Assembly (NCBI GenBank): GCA_036002485.1
Contig: DASYTI010000120.1
Coordinates: forward strand, 1-39,326
Reading direction: 5' to 3'
DNA length: 39,326 nucleotides
Source: Candidatus Methylomirabilota bacterium
Lineage (GTDB): Bacteria > Methylomirabilota > Methylomirabilia > Rokubacteriales > CSP1-6
The position numbers were made by a program, and so were the translations under genes. Positions 7,124 through 16,100 of this stretch are shown in pieces; the first letter of the stretch is position 1, and every line of letters begins with the position of its first letter. The notes beneath the pieces are model-generated. The model was not told the DNA's origin. It ran no database searches and was given only the letters and a program-made list of their open reading frames with translations.

Positions 7124-10100
7124 CTAGTTGTGGGCGGACGCCATCACGGCTTCGTCGACGGACAGGCCGCTCTCCTCGGCCTTCTTGATGGCCTGGAGCA
7201 CGCGCTTGTAGTCGCGCGGCATGATCTTGACGAACATGCCCTGGGTCTCCTCCCAGTTGACGAGCAGTCGCGCGGCCACCGGGCTCTGAGTGTAGCGGAT
7301 GTGGCGGGAGAGGAGGTCCTTCACAAGCAGGACGTCCTCGGCGTCGACGAGCGGCTCCAGATCGACCATGCCGGGATTGCAGCGCCGCTTGAAGTCGCCC
7401 GCGGGGTCGAGCACATAGGCGATGCCGCCCGACATGCCCGCGGCGAAGTTGCGCCCGCTCTGCCCGATGACGACGACGCGGCCGCCCGTCATGTACTCGC
7501 ACCCGTGGTCGCCCACGCCCTCCACGACGGCGAGGGCGCCGCTGTTGCGCACGGCGAAGCGCTCCCCCGCCACCCCGCGGAAATAGGCCTCGCCGCCCGT
7601 GGCGCCGTAGAGCACGACATTGCCCACCAGGATGTTCTCCTCGGCCACGAAGGTCGCCTCGCGCGGCGGATAGACGATGAGCTTGCCGCCCGAGAGGCCC
7701 TTGCCGACATAGTCGTTGGCATCGCCCTCGAGCGTGAGAGTGATGCCGCGGGGGACGAAGGCGCCGAAGCTCTGGCCGGCCGAGCCGGTGAAATGTATGC
7801 GGATGGTGTCGTCGGGCAAGCCGTCTGGACCATGGCGCCGAGTCAGCTCCGAGCCCAGGATCGTCCCCACCGTCCGGTTGACATTGCGGATGGGCAGACG
7901 CACGTCCACGGGGTCCCGGCGCTCGAGGGCCTCGCGGCAGAGCGGCATGAGGGTGGTCATGTCCAGCGACCTCTCGAGGCCGTGATCCTGCTCGACCACC
8001 CGGCGGATGGCGACCTCGGGGCCGACGGGGGGCCGATAGAGGATGGCCGAGAAGTCGAGCCCGCGCGCCTTCCAGTGATCCACGGCCGGCCGCACGTCGA
8101 GAAGATCCGAGCGGCCGATGAGCTCGTCCATGGTGCGGACGCCGAGCTGGGCCAGGTGCTCGCGCACCTCTTCGGCGACGAAGCGGAAGAAGGCCTCGAC
8201 GAACTCGGGCTTGCCCGTGAACTTGGTGCGGAGCTTCGGGTCCTGGGTCGCGATGCCGACCGGGCACGTGTTGAGATGGCAGACGCGCATCATGATGCAG
8301 CCCATGACGACGAGGGGGGCGGTGGAGAAGCCGTACTCCTCCGCGCCCAGGAGGGCGGCGATGACCACGTCGCGGCCCGTCTTCATCTGGCCGTCGGTCT
8401 GGACGATGATGCGGTCGCGGAGCTTGTTCATGACCAGGATCTGCTGCGTCTCCGCCAGGCCGAGCTCCCAGGGGACGCCCCCATGCTTGATGGAGGTCAG
8501 GGGAGAGGCGCCCGTGCCGCCGTCGTGGCCCGAGATGAGGACGACGTCGGCATGGGCCTTGGCCACCCCGGCCGCCACCGTGCCCACCCCGACCTCGGCC
8601 ACGAGCTTGACGCTCACGCGCGCCTTTGGATTGCCGTTCTTGAGATCGTGGATGAGCTGCGCCAGGTCTTCGATCGAGTAGATGTCGTGGTGCGGGGGCG
8701 GAGAGATGAGTCCCACCCCCGGCATGGCGTGGCGCACTTTGGCGATCCAGGGATAGACCTTGCTCCCCGGAAGCTGGCCGCCCTCGCCCGGCTTGGCGCC
8801 CTGGGCCATCTTGATCTGGAGCTCCTCGGCATTGACGAGGTACTCGCTGGTGACGCCGAAGCGACCGGAGGCGACCTGCTTGATGGCGCTGCGGCGCCAG
8901 TCGCCGTTGGGATCGCGCGGGTAGCGGGCGGGGTCTTCGCCGCCCTCGCCCGTGTTGGACTTGCCGCCCATGCGGTTCATGGCGATGGCCAGCGTCTGAT
9001 GGGCCTCGAGGCTGATGGAGCCGTACGACATGGCGCCAGTGGCGAAGCGCTTGATGACGGCCTCGACGGGCTCGACCTCTTCGATGGGCACGGGCGGCCG
9101 TGTGGACTTGAACGTGAACAGTCCCCGGAGCGTGGCCAGGTGCTCGTTCTGGGCGTTGACGAGGGTGGTGTACTCCTTGAAGATCGAGTACTGCTTGGCG
9201 CGCGTGGCGTGCTGGAGCTTGAAGACGGTGTCGGGGTTGAAAAGGTGGTACTCGCCGTCGCGCCGCCACTGGTATTCGCCGCCCCAGTCGAGCTCCGGCT
9301 CGCCGATGGGCCGCTCGGGGAAGGCGCGGTGGTGCCGGATGAGCGCCTCCTGCGCCACCACATCCATGCCGATCCCGCCGATGCGCGAGGCCGTCCAGGT
9401 GAAGTAGCGGTCGACGAAGTTCTTGGCGAGCCCGATGGCCTCGAAGATCTGCGCGGCGCGGTACGACTGGATGGTGGAGATGCCCATCTTCGAGATGACT
9501 TTGAGCACGCCCTTGTTCAGCGCCTTGATGTAGTTCTTCACGGCCGTCTTGTGATCGAGGGCGGGCAGGATGCCCTGGCCGATCATGTCGTCGAGCGTCT
9601 CGAAGGCGAGATAGGGGTTGATGGCCCCCGCCCCGTAGCCCAGGAGCAGGGCCATGTGGTGAACCTCGCGCGGCTCCCCCGTCTCGATGATGAGCCCGAC
9701 CTTGACCCGCTTGCCCTCCCGGATCAGGTGGTGATGCACGCCCGCCGTGGCCAGGAGCGCCGGGATGGGCGCCCACTCGCGGTTCACCCCGCGGTCCGAG
9801 ATGATGAGATAGGTGTATCCCTCGTCGACGGCCCGGGCGGCGCGGCGGCAGAGCTCCTCCATGGCGGCGGCCAGGCCGGCCGCGCCGTCGGTGACGGCGA
9901 AGAGCATCGGCACGGTCGTGGCCTTGAAGCCCGGCAGGTCGACGTGGCGGATACGGGCCAGCTCGGCATTGTCGAGAATGGGCGTCTTGAGCTTGATCTG
10001 CCGGCAGGCCTCCGGCACGGGCTCGAGCAGGTTACCCTCGGGTCCTATGCTCGTGGCGATCTGCGTCACCAGCTCCTCGCGGATGCCGTCGAGCGGCGGA

Positions 10101-11698
10101 TTGGTCACCTGCGCGAAGAGCTGCTTGAAGTAGTCGTAGAGCAGCCGCGGCCGGTCCGAGAGCACGGCCAGGGACGTGTCGGTGCCCATGGAGCCCACCG
10201 GCTCCTCGCCCGCCGTGGCCATGGGCGCCAAGAGGATGCGCAGGTCCTCGTGCGTGTAGCCAAAGGCCTGCTGGCGCTCCAGCACCGTGTCGTGGTCCGG
10301 CTCGGGCAGGCTCGGCGGCTCGGGCAGGCTCTCCAGCGGCTTGAGATGGGTGGCCAGCCACTCGCCGTAGGGACGCTCGATGGCGAAGGCGTGCTTGAGC
10401 TCGGCATCGTCGATGATGCGCCCCTGGGCGGTGTCCACGAGGAAGATGCGGCCGGGGTGCAGGCGCTCCTTGATCAGCACGCGCTCGGGCGGAATGTCGA
10501 GCACGCCGACCTCCGAGGCCATGACCACGAGCCCGTCCCGGGTGACGTAGTAGCGGGAGGGGCGGAGGCCGTTCCGGTCGAGGACGGCGCCGATGACCGT
10601 CCCGTCCGTGAAGGCGATCGAGGCGGGGCCGTCCCACGGCTCCATCAGACAGCCGTGGTACTCGTAGAACTCCTTCCGCTCCGCCGACATGGACTCGTGC
10701 CCGCTCCACGCCTCCGGGATCATCATGAGCACGGCCAGGGGCAGCGGCCGTCCCGCCATGACCAGGAGCTCCAGCACATTGTCGAAGATCGCCGAGTCGC
10801 TGCCGCCCTCGATCACGATGGGGAGGATCTTCTGGAGATCGTCGCCCAGGAGGGCCGAGCGGCACAGCGCCTCGCGCGCCTTCATCCAGTTGATGTTGCC
10901 CCGCAGGGTATTGATCTCGCCGTTGTGGGCGATGTACCGATACGGATGGGCCAGCGGCCAGGAGGGGAAGGTGTTCGTGGAGAAGCGCTGGTGCACGAGG
11001 GCGAGGGCGGACTCCACGAGCGGGTCCGTGATGTCGGGGAACATGGTCTCGATCTGGTCCGCCGAGAGCATGCCCTTGTAGATGAGGGTGTTCGCGGACA
11101 GGCTCGGCAGGTAGAAGTAGCCGCGGTCCGCCATGTCGGATTGCCGGATGGCGTGCTCGATGCGCTTGCGGATGACGTAGAGCTTGCGCTCGAAGACCTG
11201 GGCATCCGGCACGGCCGCGCCGCGGCCGATGAACACCTGCTCGATCGTCGGCTCGACTGAGCGCGCGGACGGTCCCACCGGGCTGTCGTCGGTGGGCACG
11301 GGTCGCCAGCCCAGGAGCGTCTGCCCTTCCTCGCTGGCGATGGTGGCCAGCGTCTCCCGGCAGCGCTCGGCCTGGGCGGGATCACGGGGAAGGAAGACGA
11401 GCCCGGCGCCGTAGTGCTTGGGGACGGGGAGGGTGATGCCGAGCTTGCCGCACTCGCGGCTGAGAAAGGCATGCGGGATCTGGATCAGGATGCCCGCGCC
11501 GTCGCCCGTATTGACCTCGCAGCCGCAGGCGCCGCGGTGGAGGAGGTTCTTGAGCACCTCGAGGGCCTGGGCGACGATGGCGTGCGATCGGCGGCCCTTG
11601 ATGTCCACCACGAAGCCGACGCCGCAGGCATCGTGCTCGTGGTCCGGGTTGTAGAGCCCCTGAGCCTCCGGAAGCCCCGCCGGTGTCGCCTTTGACAT
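7124..11698 (-). CDS. gltB: Glutamate synthase large subunit
   Basis: Alpha subunit of glutamate synthase, 1524 residues. The N-terminal type II glutamine amidotransferase domain (about 25-430) begins with the nucleophile Cys25 in HDACGVGF, after a propeptide that is probably removed. A central domain follows (about 470-760), then the FMN-binding synthase barrel (about 820-1200) with [14 protein letters not shown] and [13 protein letters not shown]. The [3Fe-4S] cysteines are in [15 protein letters not shown] near 1133-1145. The C-terminal GXGXG beta-helix contains repeated Gly motifs ([19 protein letters not shown]-like). ATG 11698 is chosen for GGAGGAGA six bases upstream; the frame stays open further upstream to 11830 but that stretch looks non-coding and holds the promoter. 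First gene of gltB-gltD; divergent from a LysR regulator. Confidence 0.97.
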   Translation of the reverse strand: MSKATPAGLPEAQGLYNPDHEHDACGVGFVVDIKGRRSHAIVAQALEVLKNLLHRGACGCEVNTGDGAGILIQIPHAFLSRECGKLGITLPVPKHYGAGLVFLPRDPAQAERCRETLATIASEEGQTLLGWRPVPTDDSPVGPSARSVEPTIEQVFIGRGAAVPDAQVFERKLYVIRKRIEHAIRQSDMADRGYFYLPSLSANTLIYKGMLSADQIETMFPDITDPLVESALALVHQRFSTNTFPSWPLAHPYRYIAHNGEINTLRGNINWMKAREALCRSALLGDDLQKILPIVIEGGSDSAIFDNVLELLVMAGRPLPLAVLMMIPEAWSGHESMSAERKEFYEYHGCLMEPWDGPASIAFTDGTVIGAVLDRNGLRPSRYYVTRDGLVVMASEVGVLDIPPERVLIKERLHPGRIFLVDTAQGRIIDDAELKHAFAIERPYGEWLATHLKPLESLPEPPSLPEPDHDTVLERQQAFGYTHEDLRILLAPMATAGEEPVGSMGTDTSLAVLSDRPRLLYDYFKQLFAQVTNPPLDGIREELVTQIATSIGPEGNLLEPVPEACRQIKLKTPILDNAELARIRHVDLPGFKATTVPMLFAVTDGAAGLAAAMEELCRRAARAVDEGYTYLIISDRGVNREWAPIPALLATAGVHHHLIREGKRVKVGLIIETGEPREVHHMALLLGYGAGAINPYLAFETLDDMIGQGILPALDHKTAVKNYIKALNKGVLKVISKMGISTIQSYRAAQIFEAIGLAKNFVDRYFTWTASRIGGIGMDVVAQEALIRHHRAFPERPIGEPELDWGGEYQWRRDGEYHLFNPDTVFKLQHATRAKQYSIFKEYTTLVNAQNEHLATLRGLFTFKSTRPPVPIEEVEPVEAVIKRFATGAMSYGSISLEAHQTLAIAMNRMGGKSNTGEGGEDPARYPRDPNGDWRRSAIKQVASGRFGVTSEYLVNAEELQIKMAQGAKPGEGGQLPGSKVYPWIAKVRHAMPGVGLISPPPHHDIYSIEDLAQLIHDLKNGNPKARVSVKLVAEVGVGTVAAGVAKAHADVVLISGHDGGTGASPLTSIKHGGVPWELGLAETQQILVMNKLRDRIIVQTDGQMKTGRDVVIAALLGAEEYGFSTAPLVVMGCIMMRVCHLNTCPVGIATQDPKLRTKFTGKPEFVEAFFRFVAEEVREHLAQLGVRTMDELIGRSDLLDVRPAVDHWKARGLDFSAILYRPPVGPEVAIRRVVEQDHGLERSLDMTTLMPLCREALERRDPVDVRLPIRNVNRTVGTILGSELTRRHGPDGLPDDTIRIHFTGSAGQSFGAFVPRGITLTLEGDANDYVGKGLSGGKLIVYPPREATFVAEENILVGNVVLYGATGGEAYFRGVAGERFAVRNSGALAVVEGVGDHGCEYMTGGRVVVIGQSGRNFAAGMSGGIAYVLDPAGDFKRRCNPGMVDLEPLVDAEDVLLVKDLLSRHIRYTQSPVAARLLVNWEETQGMFVKIMPRDYKRVLQAIKKAEESGLSVDEAVMASAHN

Positions 11699-11758
11699 CC
11701 CGTTCTCCTCCGTGATTGCCAGCGATGCTTCGTCACGCCCTCGTGAAGGGGCTGGACC

Positions 11759-11777
11759 TTGTGAAGGTGAATCACAA
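11759..11777. promoter_or_regulatory. Dyad operator candidate between gltB and the LysR gene
   Basis: A perfect inverted repeat, TTGTGA - 7 bases - TCACAA. Its core TGAAGGTGAATCA fits the T-N11-A pattern of LysR-type sites. It lies in the 180-base gap between divergent gltB and the LysR gene, about 60 bases upstream of the gltB start codon and downstream of the predicted gltB promoter. CRP/FNR-type regulators recognise related TGTGA/TCACA dyads (usually with a 6-base spacer), so the cognate protein is uncertain. Confidence 0.45.
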
Positions 11778-11795
11778 TGTCCGAGTTGAGCGGAA

Positions 11796-11824
11796 ACGTT
11801 ACACCAGATCGGAGCATTAGCCAA
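11796..11824 (-). promoter_or_regulatory. Predicted sigma70-type promoter of gltBD
   Basis: On the minus strand TTGGCT (11824-11819) and TAACGT (11801-11796) are separated by 17 bases, with TG directly before the -10 hexamer. Transcription would start near 11789, giving a leader of about 90 bases that contains the dyad at 11759-11777 and the ribosome site of gltB. Confidence 0.4.
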
Positions 11825-11866
11825 GCACAAATTCGAAAAAACATAGCATCAGTATGTCTAATGGTG

Positions 11867-11872
11867 TAGTCT
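11867..11872 (+). promoter_or_regulatory. Possible -10 box of the LysR gene
   Basis: TAGTCT, preceded directly by TG, ends six bases before the GTG start. There is no clear ribosome binding site, so the transcript could be leaderless. No convincing -35 hexamer is seen. Confidence 0.28.
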
Positions 11873-11878
11873 CGGCAC

Positions 11879-12838
11879 GTGAACCTCGACGCGCTCAAGC
11901 TCTACTGCGACGTGGTCAGACTCCGGAGCTTCTCGCGCGGCGCCGCCGCCAACGGCATCTCACAATCGGCCGCGAGTCAGGCCATCCAGCAGCTCGAAGG
12001 CGAGCTCGACGTGCCCCTGCTGGATCGCTCGCGACGCCCGCTCGTGGCTACCAAGGCGGGCCGGGTCTTCTTCGACGCCTGCCGCGGCCTGCTCCAGGGA
12101 TTCGCCAGGGCGCGTTCGGAGCTTCTCGCCTCCAAGGAGATGGTCGACGGGACGGTGCGGGTGGCCGCCATCTACTCGGTGGGCCTGCACGACATGAGCC
12201 GGCACATGCAGCCCTTCATGTCCGCGCATCCCCATGCCCGCGTGCTGCTCGAGTGCCTTCACCCTCACAAGGTCGTCGAGGCGGTCCTCAATGACGAGGC
12301 CGATCTGGGAGTGCTCTCGTATCCCACGGCGAGCCGAACCCTGGCCGTGATGCCGCTTCGCTCCGAGCCCATGGTGCTGGTGACCCACCCGAGTCACCGT
12401 CTGGCCAAGCGGCGGCTCGTCCAGCCCGGTGATCTGTCCGGGGAGAAGTTCGTCGCCTTCGACCGCGACCTGGCCGTCCGCCGCGCCATCGACCGCGCGC
12501 TCAGGCAGCACGGGGTGAAGGTCAATGTGGTCATGGAGTTCGACAATGTCGAGACCATCAAGCAGGCCATAGGCATCGCCGCCGGCGTGTCCATCCTACC
12601 CAGGCCCACCGTGGTGATGGAGTCAGGCATGCGCACGCTGGCCACGGTACCCCTGGCCCTGCCGGGTCTCGCCAGACCCATCGGGATCATCTACCGTCGC
12701 GGAAAGCAGATGCCGCCCGCCGTCTCGAGATTCATCGACGTGCTGCGCAAAGCCGACGACGCCCAGGGTGGTGACCATACTCAGGACCGCCGAGACGCAA
12801 ACTGGGGGAGTGCGGGGGCCATTCGAGGCCCCCGCTGA
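11879..12838 (+). CDS. LysR family transcriptional regulator
   Basis: A 319-residue LysR-type regulator. The N-terminal winged helix-turn-helix is clear (MNLDALKLYCDVVRLRSFSR, then AAANGISQSAASQAIQQLEG and LLDRSRRPLVATKAG, residues 1-65). A linker helix follows, then a periplasmic-binding-protein-like effector domain (about 90-300) with DLGVLSYP and GIAAGVSILPRP. The effector is unknown; the fold suggests a small anion or amino acid. It is transcribed divergently from gltBD with a dyad between, so control of glutamate synthase is a reasonable inference. The M24 peptidase just downstream is another possible target. The GTG start fits the HTH boundary. The last residues (RGPR) are encoded by the first arm of a hairpin. 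Confidence 0.92.
   Translation: MNLDALKLYCDVVRLRSFSRGAAANGISQSAASQAIQQLEGELDVPLLDRSRRPLVATKAGRVFFDACRGLLQGFARARSELLASKEMVDGTVRVAAIYSVGLHDMSRHMQPFMSAHPHARVLLECLHPHKVVEAVLNDEADLGVLSYPTASRTLAVMPLRSEPMVLVTHPSHRLAKRRLVQPGDLSGEKFVAFDRDLAVRRAIDRALRQHGVKVNVVMEFDNVETIKQAIGIAAGVSILPRPTVVMESGMRTLATVPLALPGLARPIGIIYRRGKQMPPAVSRFIDVLRKADDAQGGDHTQDRRDANWGSAGAIRGPR
12812..12835 (+). terminator. GC hairpin at the end of the LysR gene
   Basis: A perfect 9-bp stem (GCGGGGGCC / GGCCCCCGC) with a 6-base loop, overlapping the last codons and ending just before the TGA stop. No T-run follows, so it is a weak terminator candidate at best. It could slow RNA polymerase or protect the mRNA 3' end. Confidence 0.3.
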
Positions 12839-12860
12839 CGAATGATCCCAGGGGCCCGTG

Positions 12861-12869
12861 TGGTAACGT
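12861..12869 (+). promoter_or_regulatory. Extended -10 box of the M24 peptidase gene
   Basis: TG-G-TAACGT ends seven bases before the ATG at 12877. There is no purine-rich ribosome site between, so the transcript would begin at or next to the start codon (leaderless). No clear -35 hexamer is visible. Confidence 0.4.
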
Positions 12870-12876
12870 ATCGGGC

Positions 12877-14001
12877 ATGACCAGCGCGTCATTGATCATC
12901 GCGGCCAGCGAGGCCGACTCCAACCTCTACTACGCCTGCCGGTTCCTGGCCCCCGATCCCTTCGTCTATCTCGACGTCGGCGGCAAGAAGATTCTCCTGA
13001 TGTCCGACCTCGAGGTGGATCGCGCCCGCGCCCAGGCGCGGGTGGACGAGGTCCTGTCACTCACCGAATGGGAGGCCAAGGCCCGCCAGCGGTGGCCCCA
13101 GCCCCGCCTGACGGATACGGTCACCGTGCTCCTCGAGGGCTACGGCGTCTCCAAGGTGGAGGTGCCGGCGGACTTCCCTCTCGAGCTGGCCGACCGCCTT
13201 CGCGAGCGCGGGATCACCGTGGCGCCGCGGCCGCACCCATTCTTTCCCCAGCGAGTGATCAAGACGATCGAGGAGATCGCCGCGATCGAGGAGACGCAAC
13301 GGCACACGGAGACGGCCCTGGCCGCGGCCCTCGACGTGCTCCGCGCCAGCACCATTCGCGGCGACCAGGTGATCTACAAGGGCCGCCCGCTGACCTCGGA
13401 GGACCTCAAGAAGGTCGTCAACGTCTCGCTCATGGAAAACGACTGCATTGCCGAGCACACCATCATCGCCTGCGGTGAGCAGGGGGTGGATCCCCACAAC
13501 CAGGGGTCCGGCCCCATCCATCCCAACCAGGGAATCATCTTCGACATCTTTCCCCGCTCCTCGCAGACTCGCTACTACGCCGACATGACGCGGACCGTGG
13601 TCAAGGGCAAGGCTCCCGACGAGCTCAGGCGGCTCTACGACGCCGTCCTGGCCGCTCAGCTTCGCGGCATCGAGCTGATCCGCGACGGTGCATCGGGCGG
13701 AGCCATCCACACCGAGGTCGCGCGGACCATGGAGGCCCGCGGCTATACGACGGGGGTGGTGGACGGCCGGCAGCAGGGCTTTTTCCACGGCACCGGGCAT
13801 GGCGTCGGGCTCGACATTCACGAGCCCCCGCGCATCAGCCGGGTGGACTACGAGCTCAAGACGGGGCAGGTGGTTACCGTGGAGCCTGGTCTCTACTATG
13901 CCGGCCGGGGCGCGGTGAGGATCGAGGACATGGTGCTCGTGGATGCCGGGGGCTGTCGGAACCTCACGCGCGCCCCGAAAATGGACCTGCTGGAGCTCTA
14001 G
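12877..14001 (+). CDS. M24 family metallopeptidase (Xaa-Pro peptidase-like)
   Basis: Cytosolic peptidase of the M24 (pita-bread) family, 374 residues, probably removing N-terminal residues next to proline or splitting Xaa-Pro dipeptides. The N-terminal creatinase-like domain covers about 1-140 and the catalytic domain about 150-370. All five metal ligands are visible: Asp223 (IFDIFP), Asp236 (YADMTRT), His308 (GTGHGVGLDIHE), Glu336 (VEPGLY) and Glu350 (RIEDMV), with HGTGHG and HEPP histidines for catalysis. It stands alone between the LysR gene and korAB. Family members can also act as creatinase or prolidase, so the substrate is open. Confidence 0.92.
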   Translation: MTSASLIIAASEADSNLYYACRFLAPDPFVYLDVGGKKILLMSDLEVDRARAQARVDEVLSLTEWEAKARQRWPQPRLTDTVTVLLEGYGVSKVEVPADFPLELADRLRERGITVAPRPHPFFPQRVIKTIEEIAAIEETQRHTETALAAALDVLRASTIRGDQVIYKGRPLTSEDLKKVVNVSLMENDCIAEHTIIACGEQGVDPHNQGSGPIHPNQGIIFDIFPRSSQTRYYADMTRTVVKGKAPDELRRLYDAVLAAQLRGIELIRDGASGGAIHTEVARTMEARGYTTGVVDGRQQGFFHGTGHGVGLDIHEPPRISRVDYELKTGQVVTVEPGLYYAGRGAVRIEDMVLVDAGGCRNLTRAPKMDLLEL

Positions 14002-14064
14002 AGAGCCACGGGAGCGCGGCGCGGCGGAGGACCGTGGTAAGGCCGCAGGCAGGCGGACATATCC

Positions 14065-14093
14065 TTGCCATCGCTGGCGGTTTTGGGTAGCAT
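14065..14093 (+). promoter_or_regulatory. Predicted sigma70-type promoter of korAB
   Basis: TTGCCA (14065-14070) and TAGCAT (14088-14093) are separated by 17 bases. Transcription would start near 14100, giving a leader of roughly 108 bases that contains the CAGTGAC/GTCACTG elements upstream of korA. Confidence 0.5.
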
Positions 14094-14163
14094 GAGCCTG
14101 TAGCGGCCCCTGCCTGGAAGAGTTTTCCAGTGACATGCGTCGGGGTCGCTCTGCGCCTCAGAT

Positions 14164-14197
14164 GAAGTCACTGAGAAGACGAAGTCACTGAAAGGAC
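14164..14197 (+). repeat. Tandem 17-bp direct repeat in the korA leader
   Basis: GAAGTCACTGAGAAGAC (14164-14180) is followed at once by GAAGTCACTGAAAGGAC (14181-14197), 15 of 17 identical. The second copy supplies the purine-rich AAAGGAC 11 bases before the korA ATG. An inverted copy of the core, CAGTGAC, lies at 14128-14134, so a hairpin with either GTCACTG copy is possible. This could be a protein-binding site or an RNA switch. Confidence 0.5.
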
Positions 14198-14207
14198 GAT
14201 CGAGACC

Positions 14208-16100
14208 ATGAGCGAAACGGTAACGCCCGCCCCGGCGGTCGCGAAACCGCGCCGTACCTTGACTCGCGCCGTCATCCGATTCGCCGGCGATTCCGGCGAT
14301 GGCATGCAGGTGACCGGCGAGCAGTTCACGACAGAAGCGGCGTGGGCCGGCAACGATATCTCGACCCTGCCCAATTTCCCCGCGGAGATCCGCGCTCCCG
14401 CCGGCACGCTCTTCGGCGTGTCGAGCTTCCAGCTCCAGTTCGGCAGCCAGCGCGTGTACACGCCGGGCGATCAGCTGGACTCTCTGGTGGCCATGAATCC
14501 CGCCGCCCTCAAGGTGCATCTTGGCGACCTCAAGCCGGGGGGCATCCTCATCGTCAACACCGCCGCCTTCGACCAGCGCAACCTCGAGAAGGCGGGCTAT
14601 CCGAAGGACGAGAAGGGCGAGCCCAAGAGCCCGCTCAACGATCCCGGTCTGGCCGAGAAGTTCCGGCTCTACCAGGTGGACATCAGCGGCATGACCAAGA
14701 AGTGCCTCGAGGATTTGCCCCTCAACGCCAAGGAGAAGGAGCGCTGCAAGAACTTCTTCGCTTTGGGATTGGTCTCCTGGATCTATACGCGGCCGCTCGA
14801 TCCGACCCTGGATGCCATCAAGAAGCGCTTCGCCAAGAACCCGACCTTCGTGGAGGCCAATATCCGCGTGCTCAAGGCCGGCCACGCCTTCGGCGAGACG
14901 GCGGAGATGTTCTCCGAGCACTACGGCATCGAAGCCGCGGAGATGCCTGCGGGCGTCTATCGCAGCATGACGGGCAACCGGGCGCTCGCCTGGGGGCTCC
15001 TGGCCGCGGCGGAGCGGACGCAGATCCCCATCGTCTTCGGCGCCTATCCGATCACGCCGGCCTCGAGCATCCTGGAAGAGCTGGCCCTGCACAAGCGCTG
15101 GCGGGTGCGGACCTTCCAGGCCGAGGACGAGATCGCCGCCGTCACCTCCGCCATCGGCGCGTCCTTTGGCGGCGCCATCGGCGTCACCGCCTCCAGCGGC
15201 CCCGGCATCGCCCTGAAGGGAGAAGGCATCGGCCTCGCCGTGATGGCGGAGCTGCCCCTGGTGATCTTCGATATCCAGCGCGGCGGTCCCAGCACGGGCC
15301 TCCCCACCAAGACCGAGCAGGCCGACCTGATGCAGGCCCTCTACGGGCGCAACAGCGAGAATCCCATCGTGGTCATCGCGCCGTGCACGCCCGGGGACTG
15401 CTTCTACATCGCCTACGAAGCGGTGCGCATCGCCATCAAGTACATGGTGCCCGTGATGGTGCTCTCGGACGGCTATCTCGCCAATGGATCCGAGCCCTGG
15501 CTGATTCCGGACGCCAAGACGCTCCCCGATATCCCGGTGAACTTCCGCACGGAGAAAGAAGGCTTCCAGGCCTACCTCCGCGACGCGGCCACCCTGGCCC
15601 GGCCCTGGGTCCGCCCCGGGACGCCCGGCCTCGAGCACAGGATCGGCGGCATCGAGAAGCAGGACGGCACGGGGAATATCTCCTACGAGCCGGACAACCA
15701 CGACCACATGGTCCGGACCCGCGCCGAGAAGGTCCGGCGCGTGGCCCAGGAGATCCCGGCCACCGTGGTCAACGGCCCGGAGTCCGGCGACGTCCTCGTG
15801 GTCGGATGGGGCGGCACGTACGGAGCCATCACGGCGGCGGTCGAGGAAGCGCAGATGGAGGGCAAGTCGGTCGCCTCGGCCCATATCCGCCACCTCAACC
15901 CGCTTCCGCCCGACCTCGGGCAGATCCTGCGGCAGTACCGTCGCGTGCTGGTGCCCGAGATCAACCTCGGCCAGCTCGTGCGCGTGCTCCGCGCGGAGTA
16001 CCTGGTCGACGCCGTCGGCTTCAATCGCGTCCGTGGCATGCCCCTGGCCAGCCAGGAGATTCTCGAGGCCATCCACCAACTTCTGGAGGCAAAGCAGTGA
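14208..16100 (+). CDS. korA: 2-oxoglutarate:ferredoxin oxidoreductase, alpha (gamma-alpha fused) subunit
   Basis: Large subunit of a two-subunit 2-oxoacid:ferredoxin oxidoreductase, 630 residues. With KorB it oxidatively decarboxylates 2-oxoglutarate to succinyl-CoA (or runs in reverse), reducing ferredoxin. The N-terminal gamma domain (about 20-215) starts with IRFAGDSGDGMQVTGEQF. The alpha domain follows with GNRALAWGLLAAAERT and AYPITPASSILEELAL (about 270-295). A transketolase C-terminal-like domain lies near 500-600 (VVGWGGTYGAITAAVEEA, then RQYRRVLVPEINLGQL). This fused order is typical of KorA. ATG 14208 has AAAGGAC upstream. Its TGA overlaps the GTG of korB. Substrate preference (2-oxoglutarate rather than pyruvate or branched oxoacids) is inferred from family layout. 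Confidence 0.92.
   Translation: MSETVTPAPAVAKPRRTLTRAVIRFAGDSGDGMQVTGEQFTTEAAWAGNDISTLPNFPAEIRAPAGTLFGVSSFQLQFGSQRVYTPGDQLDSLVAMNPAALKVHLGDLKPGGILIVNTAAFDQRNLEKAGYPKDEKGEPKSPLNDPGLAEKFRLYQVDISGMTKKCLEDLPLNAKEKERCKNFFALGLVSWIYTRPLDPTLDAIKKRFAKNPTFVEANIRVLKAGHAFGETAEMFSEHYGIEAAEMPAGVYRSMTGNRALAWGLLAAAERTQIPIVFGAYPITPASSILEELALHKRWRVRTFQAEDEIAAVTSAIGASFGGAIGVTASSGPGIALKGEGIGLAVMAELPLVIFDIQRGGPSTGLPTKTEQADLMQALYGRNSENPIVVIAPCTPGDCFYIAYEAVRIAIKYMVPVMVLSDGYLANGSEPWLIPDAKTLPDIPVNFRTEKEGFQAYLRDAATLARPWVRPGTPGLEHRIGGIEKQDGTGNISYEPDNHDHMVRTRAEKVRRVAQEIPATVVNGPESGDVLVVGWGGTYGAITAAVEEAQMEGKSVASAHIRHLNPLPPDLGQILRQYRRVLVPEINLGQLVRVLRAEYLVDAVGFNRVRGMPLASQEILEAIHQLLEAKQ

Noticed and set aside
5191-7188. 665-codon plus-strand frame opposite gltD
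   Set aside because: A shadow of gltD and the MITE-like region; no motifs and low-complexity composition.
7070-11260. Very long plus-strand open frame (1396 codons) opposite gltB
   Set aside because: It lies antisense to gltB, whose domains, cysteines and start are unambiguous. Long antisense frames are expected from third-position G/C bias, and its translation is repetitive Asp/Gly/His-rich sequence with no family features.
14003-14038. CCACGG/CCGTGG inverted repeat after the M24 peptidase gene as a terminator
   Set aside because: Only a six-base stem with a loop of about 20 bases and no T-run.
13998-16079. 693-codon minus-strand frame opposite korA
   Set aside because: A mirror of korA codon bias: low-complexity Gly/Asp/Arg/His translation and no recognisable motif.
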